In this document: one piece after another, positions 27,409-37,266 of the stretch
Layout: the number at the start of each line of letters is the position of its first letter
Position numbering within the stretch: the first letter of the stretch is position 1
From: Bacteroidaceae bacterium
Lineage (GTDB): Bacteria > Bacteroidota > Bacteroidia > Bacteroidales > Bacteroidaceae
Length of the DNA: 51,004 nt
Assembly (NCBI GenBank): GCA_024398475.1
Contig: JAKSJB010000014.1
Span: forward strand, 1 to 51,004
Direction of reading: 5' to 3'
Translations under genes and position numbers: made by a program
Notes under the pieces: model-generated
What the model was told of the DNA's origin: nothing
The model's database searches: none
Seen by the model: the letters and a program-made list of their open reading frames with translations, nothing else

Positions 27409-27912
27409 ATGGCATTGGCATTATCGGATAGAATTTGCAGGTTGGAGCAGATTGTAAGCAGTCGGCAGGATTGGCTTTTCCGCTTTGCTTATATGCGTAT
27501 CGGTAACCGTGCTGATGCCGAGGATGTGGTTCAGAACACGTTTCTGAAGGTGTTTCAGTCGCTCGACCGTCTTACTTCGACCGACGAACTTGAGAAATAT
27601 CTGATGCAGTCGGTAAGCAACGCTTGCAAGGATTATTTCCGCAGGAAACAGTTGCATACCGTTGCTGTCTCCGAGGCAGAAACACTTCCTGACCATGATG
27701 ACGACTCGGCAATTCACGAGGAGTATCTTAGAATCTGCCGCCTACTCGATTCCCTGCCTCCCGAACAGTCGGAGGTCATCAGGTTGAAATGCTACGACGG
27801 TCTGACTTTCAAGGACATTGCCTTTATGGAAGATATTCCCGAGGCAACTGCCAAGTCACGATACCGCTACGGAATAACTTATATTAAGAACAAATTAACT
27901 CAACAGAAATAG
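27409..27912 (+). CDS. ECF-type RNA polymerase sigma factor (module B)
   Basis: 167 aa. Region 2 is at about 20-85 (GNRADAEDVVQNTFLKVFQS) and region 4 at about 112-165 (LPPEQSEVIRLKCYDGLTFK, then EDIPEATAKSRYRYGITYIK). It is clearly a different paralogue from module A. The next gene begins 5 bp after its stop and encodes a single-TM protein likely to be its regulator. Signal and regulon are unknown. Confidence 0.9.
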   Translation: MALALSDRICRLEQIVSSRQDWLFRFAYMRIGNRADAEDVVQNTFLKVFQSLDRLTSTDELEKYLMQSVSNACKDYFRRKQLHTVAVSEAETLPDHDDDSAIHEEYLRICRLLDSLPPEQSEVIRLKCYDGLTFKDIAFMEDIPEATAKSRYRYGITYIKNKLTQQK

Positions 27913-27917
27913 TACTT

Positions 27918-28832
27918 ATGGAAGACATGAATATCAACGAACTGGAAGAGATGCTAAGCCCGAAGGCTGAATTCAAGGCATCGCCTTCCCTGAAGGACAA
28001 GGTCATTGCTGAGGCTCGCGACATTGCCATGAGGGAATCCGAGTCGATGAAGTCCGATGACGACCGCGATACGAAGGACATTCCGCACATTGTATTGCTG
28101 AAGCCTAAGATACGGCGCAGTATATATATAATAGGTGCGATTGCTGCCGCAGCCTGTGTGCTGGTTGGATTCATCATTTTTGGCGGTGACGGAAGAAAGA
28201 CAGAAATTCAGCGACCAGCCATAGCCAAGGTGACGAAACCGAAGACGGAGAAGGTGGGTGAGGAGCGTGGTGCGGATACTGTTTTCGTTCAACAAGAAGA
28301 AGACGTGACCGCCGAACCTGTAAACTCACAGTTGCAGGCTCGTAATGTAACGGCAACGGATGGGGATGTACCGACGGAGAGTGATGCCGATATGGAAGAG
28401 TTTTACATGGAGAGCCTGGCTCAGTTGACTGACACCATACCGTTTGTAAGTACGAAGATGATGGACGACTGCATTGCCAAACTCTCTGCAACATATAAGG
28501 TGGAGCCGAAAGTGTTCGAGTGCTCAGACAATCAGGCTTCGGGACGTACCGAAATGGCCTATGACTTCCCCGACGAGAAGGGCAACAAGATAATGAGTCA
28601 ACTGCTGAAAGTAGCGTGCAAGTACATGGAACAGAACGAAGACCTGACTTACGTCTATTCACGTAATCAGTTCGTCATGCAGTTGCAAAACGGACGGATT
28701 GACTCGCCAGTGGTCGATACATGGCAGGCAGAGCGTACCAACGGTCACATCATCATATACCGCACACACCACATTGGCTACAATACGGCTTCGTCGGCGT
28801 GTATGGTAGAGTATAAAGAAAGAATGATGTAG
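27918..28832 (+). CDS. Putative membrane-anchored anti-sigma factor (module B)
   Basis: 304 aa. A cytoplasmic N-terminus of ~70 residues (NINELEEMLSPKAEFKASPS) is followed by one TM helix at about 73-91 (YIIGAIAAAACVLVGFIIF) and a ~210-residue periplasmic part. The latter holds a folded C-terminal region with several Cys (about 155-300). It has the same layout as the module A regulator but a different, larger sensor region. The assignment depends on its position 5 bp after an ECF gene and on topology. Confidence 0.65.
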   Translation: MEDMNINELEEMLSPKAEFKASPSLKDKVIAEARDIAMRESESMKSDDDRDTKDIPHIVLLKPKIRRSIYIIGAIAAAACVLVGFIIFGGDGRKTEIQRPAIAKVTKPKTEKVGEERGADTVFVQQEEDVTAEPVNSQLQARNVTATDGDVPTESDADMEEFYMESLAQLTDTIPFVSTKMMDDCIAKLSATYKVEPKVFECSDNQASGRTEMAYDFPDEKGNKIMSQLLKVACKYMEQNEDLTYVYSRNQFVMQLQNGRIDSPVVDTWQAERTNGHIIIYRTHHIGYNTASSACMVEYKERMM

Positions 28833-28900
28833 AGAATCCTACTTAACTCCATCTTAATCTCCTAATTTACAAATCTCCAAATCTACTAAATAAAACGATT

Positions 28901-30301
28901 ATGAAAACAACTTTAATGCGTTGCCTCCTGCTGGCAACATTAGTATCAGTCACAGTTCTGACTTCAGCACAGGAGAAGGAAGACACGCTGTGCATCGGTG
29001 AAATCTTCGTACGTGATGCGGCTCCTGTGAAAAGCATCTTCAAAACCGAAAACGATTCCTGCATCGACAATTATATCGTGGTAAATAATGACAATATCTT
29101 CGAGCTGCATGGCCAGGATTATCCAATGGGAACGTATCCGGTACGATGGGTACTGACCGAGACTTCCGACCGTACCATACTCCACTGCTACATAATGATG
29201 ACAAGGACATACTTCCATGACGTCTATCTTGGCGGTATAGACAAGGCAAGCATCGTTGACCTTGAGACGGGCAAGATTTATGAGGCACGAGGCAGTTATG
29301 ACCCTCAGGTATGGAACCGTGCATTCAATATCGCTGCACCTATAGGCACGGTACTCGACTTCCCTATAGAATTCCCACTGCTGCCAAAAGAAACAAAGAT
29401 GGTATTCGTCTACGGAGTACCTCTCTGCAACCTCAACGGCGTGGGTGATGCTCACAACGGCATAAACATCCGCGACAACAACTTTGGTGGGTATGACGAG
29501 ACGCCTCACCTGAAACTGCCACGACTCATAAAGGAAGAAAGCGCAGACTACAATCCCGATGACTGGGACACATGGGCAGCCTATGACAATATACATACCG
29601 TACGTCCATGCAAGGACGGATTGATGGCATTGTGGCGCACACCGGAGAAGACCTATATCACAGTGGCTTACGAGCAGAACTGGAGAACGGAATATTTCTG
29701 TTTTGACAATTTTATGTTTACTGATCGCGCAAATCCTTCAAAGGTGTATGAAGTCAAGAAGATACAGGGATTGCCTGACGGCCATCATCTATTTATGTCG
29801 CATGCAGAACCCGGTTCATGGGTTTGCTTCACCTTGGAGTTTGATCCACTGCCTCTGTCAGCACAGAACCTCTATTTGGCTTATAATCCAGAAGGAAAAC
29901 CTGGAGAAATCGACAGTAACGAATTCTATGTGAACACCCTGAGGTCGAACCAGAAGTATTTCGAATACTACAAGCCCGACGTCACTACGCTGGACGCATC
30001 GCCTATGGCAGTTAAGACAACCAAGTTAGATGTCAGACATTATGAATTCATACTGGTTGACAGCAAGACAAAGAAAAAGGTGATGAATGCCAAAGCATAT
30101 CTGTTGGACGAGAAGGCTCAACTGCTTAGCAGTACAAGTTGCGGACTGCTTGCTGTTCCTCAGTTCGACGTCACGAAACGCAAGGCGGTCATCAATGCCG
30201 ACGGCTATGAACCAGTTGTTCTGTCTATGTCAAAATACAAGCCAGGCAAGGAATATACTATTCGCATGAATAGATTGCCTAATGCTGACAAGGAAAAATA
30301 A
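28901..30301 (+). CDS. Exported protein with a C-terminal Ig-like fold, ECF module B
   Basis: 466 aa with a signal peptide ending near LTSAQ (about residue 24). Residues 30-370 are an unrecognised beta-rich region with several Trp, Tyr and Cys. The last ~85 residues (VDSKTKKKVMNAKAYLLDEK, then VINADGYEPVVLSM) resemble a carboxypeptidase-regulatory or transthyretin-like Ig fold. It is probably periplasmic or surface exposed. It lies 68 bp after the module B anti-sigma-like gene on the same strand, mirroring the exported protein of module A. Function unknown. Confidence 0.7.
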   Translation: MKTTLMRCLLLATLVSVTVLTSAQEKEDTLCIGEIFVRDAAPVKSIFKTENDSCIDNYIVVNNDNIFELHGQDYPMGTYPVRWVLTETSDRTILHCYIMMTRTYFHDVYLGGIDKASIVDLETGKIYEARGSYDPQVWNRAFNIAAPIGTVLDFPIEFPLLPKETKMVFVYGVPLCNLNGVGDAHNGINIRDNNFGGYDETPHLKLPRLIKEESADYNPDDWDTWAAYDNIHTVRPCKDGLMALWRTPEKTYITVAYEQNWRTEYFCFDNFMFTDRANPSKVYEVKKIQGLPDGHHLFMSHAEPGSWVCFTLEFDPLPLSAQNLYLAYNPEGKPGEIDSNEFYVNTLRSNQKYFEYYKPDVTTLDASPMAVKTTKLDVRHYEFILVDSKTKKKVMNAKAYLLDEKAQLLSSTSCGLLAVPQFDVTKRKAVINADGYEPVVLSMSKYKPGKEYTIRMNRLPNADKEK

Positions 30302-30364
30302 GTATCAGATAAAAGTGTAAGTATTAGATTTATATTGGTGATAACTATTGGTTATTAATTCTGC

Positions 30365-30394
30365 CAGCCCAGGTCTTGTGAAATACTTGGGCTG
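30365..30394 (+). terminator. Hairpin after the module B exported-protein gene
   Basis: Ten-pair stem CAGCCCAGGT (30365-30374) / ACTTGGGCTG (30385-30394) with one G-U pair and a 10-nt loop. No strong T-run follows, so it may be only a structural or weak terminator. Confidence 0.45.
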
Positions 30395-30423
30395 TTGGAA
30401 TTTCCCAAAACAATAGACATAAA

Positions 30424-30456
30424 AAAAGGTATGCTCGGAAAGTGAGCATACCTTTT
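30424..30456. terminator. Bidirectional terminator between convergent genes
   Basis: Perfect 13 bp stem AAAAGGTATGCTC (30424-30436) / GAGCATACCTTTT (30444-30456), flanked by an A-run on the left and T's on the right. It is efficient-looking on both strands and ends the rpmE2 transcript as well as the plus-strand one. Confidence 0.85.
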
Positions 30457-30482
30457 ATCTTGTTCCCTTTGTATTGGGTTGA

Positions 30483-30737
30483 TTACTTCTTTTTCATTGC
30501 TGCGTAGCGGCTCATGAACTTATCTACACGTCCTGCTGTATCGACGAGTTTAGCCTTACCTGTGTAGAATGGGTGAGAAGAACTTGAGATTTCGAGTTTT
30601 ACTACTGGGTATTCCTGACCTTCAAACTCTACTGTGTCATTTGACTTTGCGCATGACTGGCTGAGAAACATATCGCCGTTTGACATGTCCTTGAACACTA
30701 CTGGACGATAGTTCTCTGGGTGAATTCCTTTTTTCAT
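30483..30737 (-). CDS. rpmE2: Type B 50S ribosomal protein L31 (zinc-free)
   Basis: 84 aa from the ATG at 30737; longer in-frame starts upstream would begin at or before the promoter and are rejected. It begins [20 protein letters not shown] and contains [23 protein letters not shown], typical of type B L31. It has a single Cys (about residue 29) and no zinc-ribbon CxxC pair, so it is the zinc-independent form. It is a large-subunit protein bridging to the small subunit. The leader is ~85 nt and contains a small GCTGATTTCAGC palindrome (30808-30819). Confidence 0.95.
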   Translation of the reverse strand: MKKGIHPENYRPVVFKDMSNGDMFLSQSCAKSNDTVEFEGQEYPVVKLEISSSSHPFYTGKAKLVDTAGRVDKFMSRYAAMKKK

Positions 30738-30822
30738 TTTCTTTTTGTTTTTATTGTTTTTATACAGTTCATTCTTGTTCTGGTGAACAATAAAAAATGT
30801 CTCTCGTGCTGAAATCAGCGTG

Positions 30823-30852
30823 CAAAGGTACATATTTCTTGACAACTGACAA
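30823..30852 (-). promoter_or_regulatory. Predicted rpmE2 promoter
   Basis: Minus strand: -33 TTG (complement of 30850-30852), 19 bp spacer, -7 TACCTTTG (complement of 30823-30830). A very good match to the Bacteroidota consensus. Confidence 0.65.
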
Positions 30853-31000
30853 CTTTTTGGGGTGATTTATTTGATTGATTGTGTGCTTTTTTTGTGTTTT
30901 TACCCTCCTTTTTGATTTTTTGCATGTCCTTTTATATTGTTTCGGCTCTTCTTTTCGTTATTTATTCATAACTTTGCAAAACGAGTCCGGGGAGAAGGTA

Positions 31001-31077
31001 CGCCAATGGCTAATGGCTAAAGACCTCCCCTTATGGGGCATCCTCGTTGACTCGTAGACTCGTAGACTTGTAGACTT
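31001..31077. repeat. Composite intergenic repeat before the flippase gene
   Basis: Heptamers GCCAATGGCTAATGGCTAA (31002-31020), the near-palindrome CTCCCCTTATGGGG (31025-31038), and octamers CTCGTTGACTCGTAGACTCG (31042 onward to 31077). It ends 7 bp before the flippase ATG. A TAACTTTG element at 30969-30976 upstream is a possible -7 box. Confidence 0.8.
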
Positions 31078-31083
31078 AAAGAG

Positions 31084-32520
31084 ATGGAATTGAAGAAAGA
31101 TGACAGTACTATTGGGCACGTGCTGAAATACACGGGGCTGTTTGGTGGGGTTCACGGCATCAACATGCTGGTGAGCCTGGTGCGTAATAAACTTACGTCA
31201 ATCTTTCTGGGTCCTGAGGGTATCGGTCTGATCAACCTGTTCAATGCGCTGACTTCGTTCATCAGCAATTCCACGAACTTCGGCATTCCGTTTAGTGCGG
31301 TGAAGCATGTGTCGGAACTCTTCGAGACGGGTGACAGCGAGAAGATTCGGGGTTTCGTGAGGGTGGTGAGGACCTGGAGTCTGATTACTGCCCTGCTGGG
31401 TACGCTGGTGTGCATAGTGGCGGCTTTCTTCCATGAGCATTCTGTGGAGATAGTCATCATTTCTCCTATCGTGGGTATTCTTGCCTTGATGGGTGGTGAG
31501 ATGGCTATCCTGAAGGGTATGAAACAACTGAAACGTGTTGCCAAGATTTCGGTGTATAGTGCCGTGGCTACGCTGGTGGTGTGCGTACCCCTCTATTATT
31601 TCCTGAGTCTGCAGGGTGTTGCCATTGCCCTTCTGCTGAGCCATATCGTGGTACTGATTATATATCTGAGTTCGAGTACGCGCCTCTATCCCTATGCTGC
31701 TTCCATCTATTCGAAGGCTGACCTGAAGAAGGGACTGCCAATGATAAAGTTGGGTATCGGCTACATCGTGGCAGGTATCTTCGGCAGCGGTGCTGAGTAT
31801 CTCATCAGGGAGAGCATCAATCAGTCGGGCGGTGAGGCTGCTGTAGGTCTTTACGCGAGTGGTTATGTGATGATGGTGCAGTATGCTTCGGTGGTACTGG
31901 CTTCGCTCGAGGCAGACTTCTTCCCACGTCTGTCGGGAATCTGTCACGACCGTGTGAAGATGAATTCAACGATAAACCGTCAGATTGAGGCTTGTACGCT
32001 TCTGCTGTCTCCTATGCTCATTTTCTTCGTCATCGCAATGCCTTATCTGCTGCAGTTGCTCTATACAAATAAGTTTGTTGATGCAGTACCTATGGCTGTA
32101 TGTGCCTCGTTCTACATCTTCTTCAAGGCGATGTTCACCCCTGTGGAGTATCTGTCGCTGGCGAAGGGTGACTCACGCATGTATATGGTAAGTGAACTGG
32201 TGTATGACGTGTTCATTGCCATTGCGGTACCGTTGGCTTACGGGCGCTACGGACTTTGGGGCGCAGGTGCTGCTCTCTCGGTAGGTGGGTGTGTGGACCT
32301 TCTGTTTGTGTATGTGGCATACCGATACAGATATGGCTACAGTTTCTCATTCCGTCTGCTGCCGGTATATGCTGTGCAGTTTGTGTTGCTGGTAGTAGCC
32401 GTAGGAGTGTCGTTCTATCTCGCAGACTGGATTTATTGGCTGATAGGTGTACTACTTCTGGCTGTGTCGTCGGCAATCACATTCCTCGTACTGAAGAGGG
32501 AAGGAAAACAGAGAGGTTAA
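31084..32520 (+). CDS. Oligosaccharide flippase (MOP superfamily, Wzx-like)
   Basis: 478 aa with about 12-14 hydrophobic helices across the whole length. The N-terminus (VRNKLTSIFLGPEGIGLINL) matches O-antigen translocases of the polysaccharide synthase family. Such proteins flip undecaprenyl-linked or other lipid-linked sugars across the inner membrane. No glycosyltransferase or polymerase genes adjoin it, and repeat-rich spacers isolate it on both sides, so its substrate is unclear. An orphan flippase for a glycan made elsewhere is the simplest view. Confidence 0.85.
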   Translation: MELKKDDSTIGHVLKYTGLFGGVHGINMLVSLVRNKLTSIFLGPEGIGLINLFNALTSFISNSTNFGIPFSAVKHVSELFETGDSEKIRGFVRVVRTWSLITALLGTLVCIVAAFFHEHSVEIVIISPIVGILALMGGEMAILKGMKQLKRVAKISVYSAVATLVVCVPLYYFLSLQGVAIALLLSHIVVLIIYLSSSTRLYPYAASIYSKADLKKGLPMIKLGIGYIVAGIFGSGAEYLIRESINQSGGEAAVGLYASGYVMMVQYASVVLASLEADFFPRLSGICHDRVKMNSTINRQIEACTLLLSPMLIFFVIAMPYLLQLLYTNKFVDAVPMAVCASFYIFFKAMFTPVEYLSLAKGDSRMYMVSELVYDVFIAIAVPLAYGRYGLWGAGAALSVGGCVDLLFVYVAYRYRYGYSFSFRLLPVYAVQFVLLVVAVGVSFYLADWIYWLIGVLLLAVSSAITFLVLKREGKQRG

Positions 32521-32554
32521 ACCTTTTTGAACGGAAGGAGTCAAAGAGGATGGA

Positions 32555-33681
<1,127 letters not shown>

Positions 33682-33701
33682 TCTATTCAAATAATAAAAA
33701 T

Positions 33702-33737
33702 GAGGATGTATCATAGCGATGCATCCTCGTTTTTTTT
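33702..33737 (+). terminator. Terminator after the esterase gene
   Basis: Stem GAGGATG (33702-33708) / CATCCTC (33722-33728), then GTTTTTTTT. A classical intrinsic terminator. Confidence 0.85.
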
Positions 33738-33793
33738 AAGTCTACAAGTCTACGAGGAAGCCTTTAGCCATTAGCCATTGGCCATTGGCTTTT
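33738..33793. repeat. Intergenic 8-mer and 7-mer words
   Basis: AAGTCTACAAGTCTACGAGG (33738-33757, octamers in reverse orientation) is followed by heptamers AGCCATTAGCCATTGGCCAT (from 33767) to 33789. It lies in the 3' spacer between convergent genes. Confidence 0.75.
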
Positions 33794-33803
33794 CACTTTT
33801 CAC

Positions 33804-34343
33804 TTAAAAACGCTCAGCGTTTTTTTCTTCTTTCAACTCGATTATTTCCAAATCCTTGATTTCGCTGCCGTCGATGGTGAACCTTACGAGGGTGCGCACC
33901 TTGTGGAATCCGTAGATGCCGGCTGCTCCGGGATTGATGTGCAGCATGTTGAGGGACTTGTCGTACATCACTTTCAGAATGTGGCTGTGACCGGAGATGA
34001 AGAGTTTAGGCGGACGGGCAAAGAGACTGCCGCGTATGGAGGGGTCGTAGTTGCCGGGATAGCCCCCAATATGCTTGATAAGCACTTCCACATCCTCACA
34101 TCTGAAGCGGTATCTCTCGCTGAACATGATGCGGAGGTCGCCCCCGTCGATGTTGCCGAATACAGCACGCAGCACCTTATGTTCCTCCCTGCCGGGACGG
34201 AGGGGTAGGGAGGCAAGACGGTCAGCCAGTTCCGTGGTACCAATATCGCCGGCATGCCAGATTTCATCGCACTCGGCAAAGTATTTTCCGTAACGGTCAT
34301 CCCAGTGACCGTGGGTGTCGGATAGAAGTCCAATTCGTTTCAT
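33804..34343 (-). CDS. Metallophosphoesterase (YfcE/MJ0936-like)
   Basis: 179 aa. The calcineurin-like metal-binding motifs are all present: SDTHGH (Asp9, His11), HAGDIG (Asp33), VFGNID (Asn about 68), a histidine in KHIGG and GHSH near residue 118, then NPGAAG. Small proteins of this type are cytoplasmic phosphodiesterases with broad activity in vitro and unclear physiological substrate. It is monocistronic between a repeat spacer and a divergent TonB-dependent receptor gene. Confidence 0.9.
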   Translation of the reverse strand: MKRIGLLSDTHGHWDDRYGKYFAECDEIWHAGDIGTTELADRLASLPLRPGREEHKVLRAVFGNIDGGDLRIMFSERYRFRCEDVEVLIKHIGGYPGNYDPSIRGSLFARPPKLFISGHSHILKVMYDKSLNMLHINPGAAGIYGFHKVRTLVRFTIDGSEIKDLEIIELKEEKNAERF

Positions 34344-34399
34344 GACTGCAAAGGTAAGAAAAAAAAATGTATCAGCATTTTTTTCCTAATAAATGAGGA

Positions 34400-34430
34400 T
34401 TGTATTATTGTCGGAAAAGCAGTAACTTTG
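34400..34430 (+). promoter_or_regulatory. Predicted promoter of the TonB-dependent receptor gene
   Basis: -33 TTG (34400-34402), 20 bp spacer, -7 TAACTTTG (34423-34430). A good consensus match about 40 nt before the ATG at 34471. Confidence 0.65.
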
Positions 34431-34470
34431 CACCCGAATTCAGGAAACATACAGATTACACACATATATT

Positions 34471-36942
34471 ATGTATTCATCAATAAGTATTATCACTTTG
34501 GCATTGGCATCGCTGCTCATGCCCGCTAATCACGAAACTGACGGAATCGAACCGTCGGGTGATTCTCTCCTCAACATTGTGGAACTGCAGGAAGTAAATA
34601 TCGTGTCATCAATCAAGGAACACGGTACGGTGCGCGATCAGCCCAGCAGCGTCAGTACGGTCACGTCAAGCCAACTCAGGGCTTCCGGTGTCACCACCCT
34701 AAAGGGAGTCAGCAGTCTTGTGCCAAACTTCTATATGCCCGACTATGGTTCACGTCTCACCAGTGCCGTGTATATCCGTGGCATAGGTTCGCGTATAGGT
34801 ACACCCGCCATTGGCATGTATGTGGACAATGTGCCATACTACGACAAGACAGCCTTCGACTTCAACTTCCTCGACGTACAGCGGGTAGATGTGCTGCGCG
34901 GTCCGCAGGCCACACTCTACGGACGCAACACAATGGGAGGACTGGTACGCGTCATTACCCGCAATCCGTTTGACCATCAGGGTACCGACATCACACTCAG
35001 CGGAGCCACCAAGGACCTCCACCGCCGCATAAGTGCCAGTCATTTCAGCCGACTCTCCGACCGTCTTGCCTTCTCTCTCAGCGCCTTCTATGAAGCAGGT
35101 GACGGATTCTTCACCAACGACCTTACAGGCAGGAAGGTAGATTCGCTCTCCGAGGGTGGGGCACGAATGCGATTCATCTACCGCCCTACATCACGCCTCT
35201 CATTCGACGGAAGTCTCTCCTACGAATACTCCGACGAGGGAGCATACCCATATTTCTATATCGGTACTACAGACGGCGAGAGGGTAGACCCCACCATATC
35301 AGCCAACCTTGAAGGCAGATACCGCCGTGGAATATGGAATGCCAACGTGAACACGGAATACCGTACCGACCGCTATACGTTCAATTCCGTAACGTCGTAT
35401 CAGAATATCACCGACCGCATGTTCATGGATCAGGACTTCATCTCCGACGACATCTATTCGCTCATGCAGCGTCAGCGCATCAACACGCTGAGCGAGGAAC
35501 TCCTGCTGAAAAACCGCGGCAGTTCGTGGTGGCAGCGACTTACCGGTGCGTCCTTCACATGGCAGATGCTCAACACCAAGGCACCGGTCACGTTCCGCAC
35601 CGACGGAGTGAAGTGGCTCAATTCCATCATCAACACCAACGCCAATGCCCACATGCCCGCAGTCACCATTCCGCCAATGACCATGAAGTTCAACTTCGAC
35701 GACCATATCAACGGCGACAGATTGCTCTTCGACAACGATTTCGACACACCGATGATTTCAGCAGCAATCTTCCATCAGAGCACACTCTCCGACCTCTTCG
35801 GAGTGAGTGGACTTTCAGCCACACTCGGACTCCGACTCGACTATGAAAAGATGTGGATGGACTACGACTCATGGTACGACTTCACCCACACCTACAGTCT
35901 GTCGGGACATCTCTCCGGACCTATGACACGCGACATAACTATGGTGCAGCCACATGACTTTACCGTCGGAAAGTGTCTTCTGGGCAGTCTTTCCCATGAT
36001 TACCTACAATTGCTTCCACGCATAGCCTTGAAGTACGAACTGCCGAGGGGCAACGTCTATGCCTCCATAAGTCGCGGATACCGTTCAGGAGGCTACAACA
36101 TACAGAACGTGAGCGAGCTCATGCGTTCCATGATGACTGCCGACATGATGAATGACGTGGCAATAGCAACCATACCTATACTCAACAATCAGTCAATGGT
36201 TCCAACCAATACGAAGGAGATGATTATAGACATACTCGGCGGTATGGCTTCTACTGGTGACATCAACGTAAGCGAGGCATGTCTCTATAAACCCGAATAC
36301 GCATGGAACTATGAAGTGGGAACCCACCTCAACCTGTTTGATAACCGTCTCAACCTTGATGCAAGCCTCTTCTACAGCGACGTGCGCGACCTTCAACTCT
36401 CACAGATGACCACCAACGGATTCGGACGCATCACCGTCAATGCAGGCAAGAGTTACACCCTCGGAGGTGAACTCTCCGCACGTGCCATGATTACGCCTTC
36501 ATTCATGGTTACAGCCAACTACGGATATACCCATGCAGAACTGCGCAACTACCACGACTACGATGCTTCGGGAAAGGAAATCGACTGTACGGACAATTAT
36601 GTACCGTTCATGCCTCAGCACACTCTCACGCTTGATGCAGCCTATACCTTCCGGTTTGCCCATACTGACCGCCTCTTCTCGCTCCACTCGCTCACACTCG
36701 GAGCCACATACACCGGAGCAGGACGGATTTACTGGACCGAACTCAACGATGCATCACAGCCCTACTATTCATTGCTCGGCGCACGCATCAATCTCGGTTT
36801 CCCTGCATTCGACATACAGATCTACGGACGCAACCTTACCGACCGCCATTTCAACACCTTCCTCTTCACCTCCATGGACCGCATCTACGAACAGCACGGC
36901 AAACCCCTCCAAATCTGCCTTGACCTGAATATACATCTATAG
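34471..36942 (+). CDS. TonB-dependent outer-membrane receptor
   Basis: 823 aa. After a short hydrophobic N-terminus (IITLALASLLMPA) comes a TonB-box-like stretch (VELQEVNIVSS) and the plug domain (about 50-165: VYIRGIGSRIGTPAIGMYVD, then VDVLRGPQATLYGRNTMGG). The 22-strand barrel follows and ends near residue 823 (LQICLDLNIHL). It lacks the N-terminal carboxypeptidase-like domain of SusC proteins and no SusD gene is adjacent, so it is more likely a siderophore, heme or vitamin-type receptor than a glycan importer. The barrel includes a Met/Pro/Asn-rich insert (about 385-415). The ligand is unknown. Confidence 0.9.
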   Translation: MYSSISIITLALASLLMPANHETDGIEPSGDSLLNIVELQEVNIVSSIKEHGTVRDQPSSVSTVTSSQLRASGVTTLKGVSSLVPNFYMPDYGSRLTSAVYIRGIGSRIGTPAIGMYVDNVPYYDKTAFDFNFLDVQRVDVLRGPQATLYGRNTMGGLVRVITRNPFDHQGTDITLSGATKDLHRRISASHFSRLSDRLAFSLSAFYEAGDGFFTNDLTGRKVDSLSEGGARMRFIYRPTSRLSFDGSLSYEYSDEGAYPYFYIGTTDGERVDPTISANLEGRYRRGIWNANVNTEYRTDRYTFNSVTSYQNITDRMFMDQDFISDDIYSLMQRQRINTLSEELLLKNRGSSWWQRLTGASFTWQMLNTKAPVTFRTDGVKWLNSIINTNANAHMPAVTIPPMTMKFNFDDHINGDRLLFDNDFDTPMISAAIFHQSTLSDLFGVSGLSATLGLRLDYEKMWMDYDSWYDFTHTYSLSGHLSGPMTRDITMVQPHDFTVGKCLLGSLSHDYLQLLPRIALKYELPRGNVYASISRGYRSGGYNIQNVSELMRSMMTADMMNDVAIATIPILNNQSMVPTNTKEMIIDILGGMASTGDINVSEACLYKPEYAWNYEVGTHLNLFDNRLNLDASLFYSDVRDLQLSQMTTNGFGRITVNAGKSYTLGGELSARAMITPSFMVTANYGYTHAELRNYHDYDASGKEIDCTDNYVPFMPQHTLTLDAAYTFRFAHTDRLFSLHSLTLGATYTGAGRIYWTELNDASQPYYSLLGARINLGFPAFDIQIYGRNLTDRHFNTFLFTSMDRIYEQHGKPLQICLDLNIHL

Positions 36943-37071
36943 GCCTTTGGCCATTAGCCATTGGCCATTGGCTTTTTGAGCATACGATAACGCAAACGCA
37001 AAGGGCTGCGCGGTGGTCACTCGAAAACTCGTGGACTTGTTGACTTGTAGACTCGTAGACTTGTAGACTTT
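36942..37071. repeat. Composite intergenic repeat after the TonB receptor gene
   Basis: Heptamers GGCCATTAGCCATTGGCCAT (about 36949-36972), CTTTTTGAGCATACGATAAC (also at 37743-37761), hexamers CGCAAACGCAAAGGG, the word shared with 32621-32652 (37000-37031), and octamers GACTTGTAGACTCGTAGACT (37032-37070). Confidence 0.8.
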
Positions 37072-37076
37072 AATCA

Positions 37077-37195
37077 AGGGCTGAAAGTCCGACACTCTAC
37101 AGCCCAGTCCGTAAGGGCTGGGTATCAAGTGATTGACATAATAATATAAATATAGGGCTGAAAGTCCGACATAACTACCAGGGTCCGTAAGGGCC
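37077..37195. repeat. REP-like palindromic repeats, left flank of the Y1 transposase
   Basis: One 50-bp copy (37077-37126) begins AGGGCTGAAAGTCCGACACT and holds the hairpin CAGCCCAGTCCGTAAGGGCTG. A shorter copy (37154-37195) begins AGGGCTGAAAGTCCGACATA. Both are near-identical in reverse complement to the right-flank copy at 37775-37880 and in direct orientation to 40624-40730. Confidence 0.85.
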
Positions 37196-37198
37196 AAA

Positions 37199-37257
37199 CC
37201 ACGTATAAAACCACGTATAAAACCACGTATAAAACCACGTATAAACCACGTTATAAA
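37199..37257. repeat. 12-bp tandem array just upstream of the transposase
   Basis: Five units of CCACGTATAAAA: three exact 12-bp copies, then an 11-bp copy and CCACGTTATAAA. The array ends 9 bp before the transposase ATG. Confidence 0.9.
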
Positions 37258-37266
37258 CATTTTTCC

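Noticed and set aside
34471..36942. SusC-type glycan importer of a polysaccharide utilisation locus
   Set aside because: No N-terminal carboxypeptidase-like domain, no SusD gene beside it and no glycoside hydrolases adjacent.
36937..37260. Minus-strand frame with GFIRGFIRGFIRG
   Set aside because: It is a translation of the 12-bp CCACGTATAAAA array and the palindromic repeats; no coding signal.
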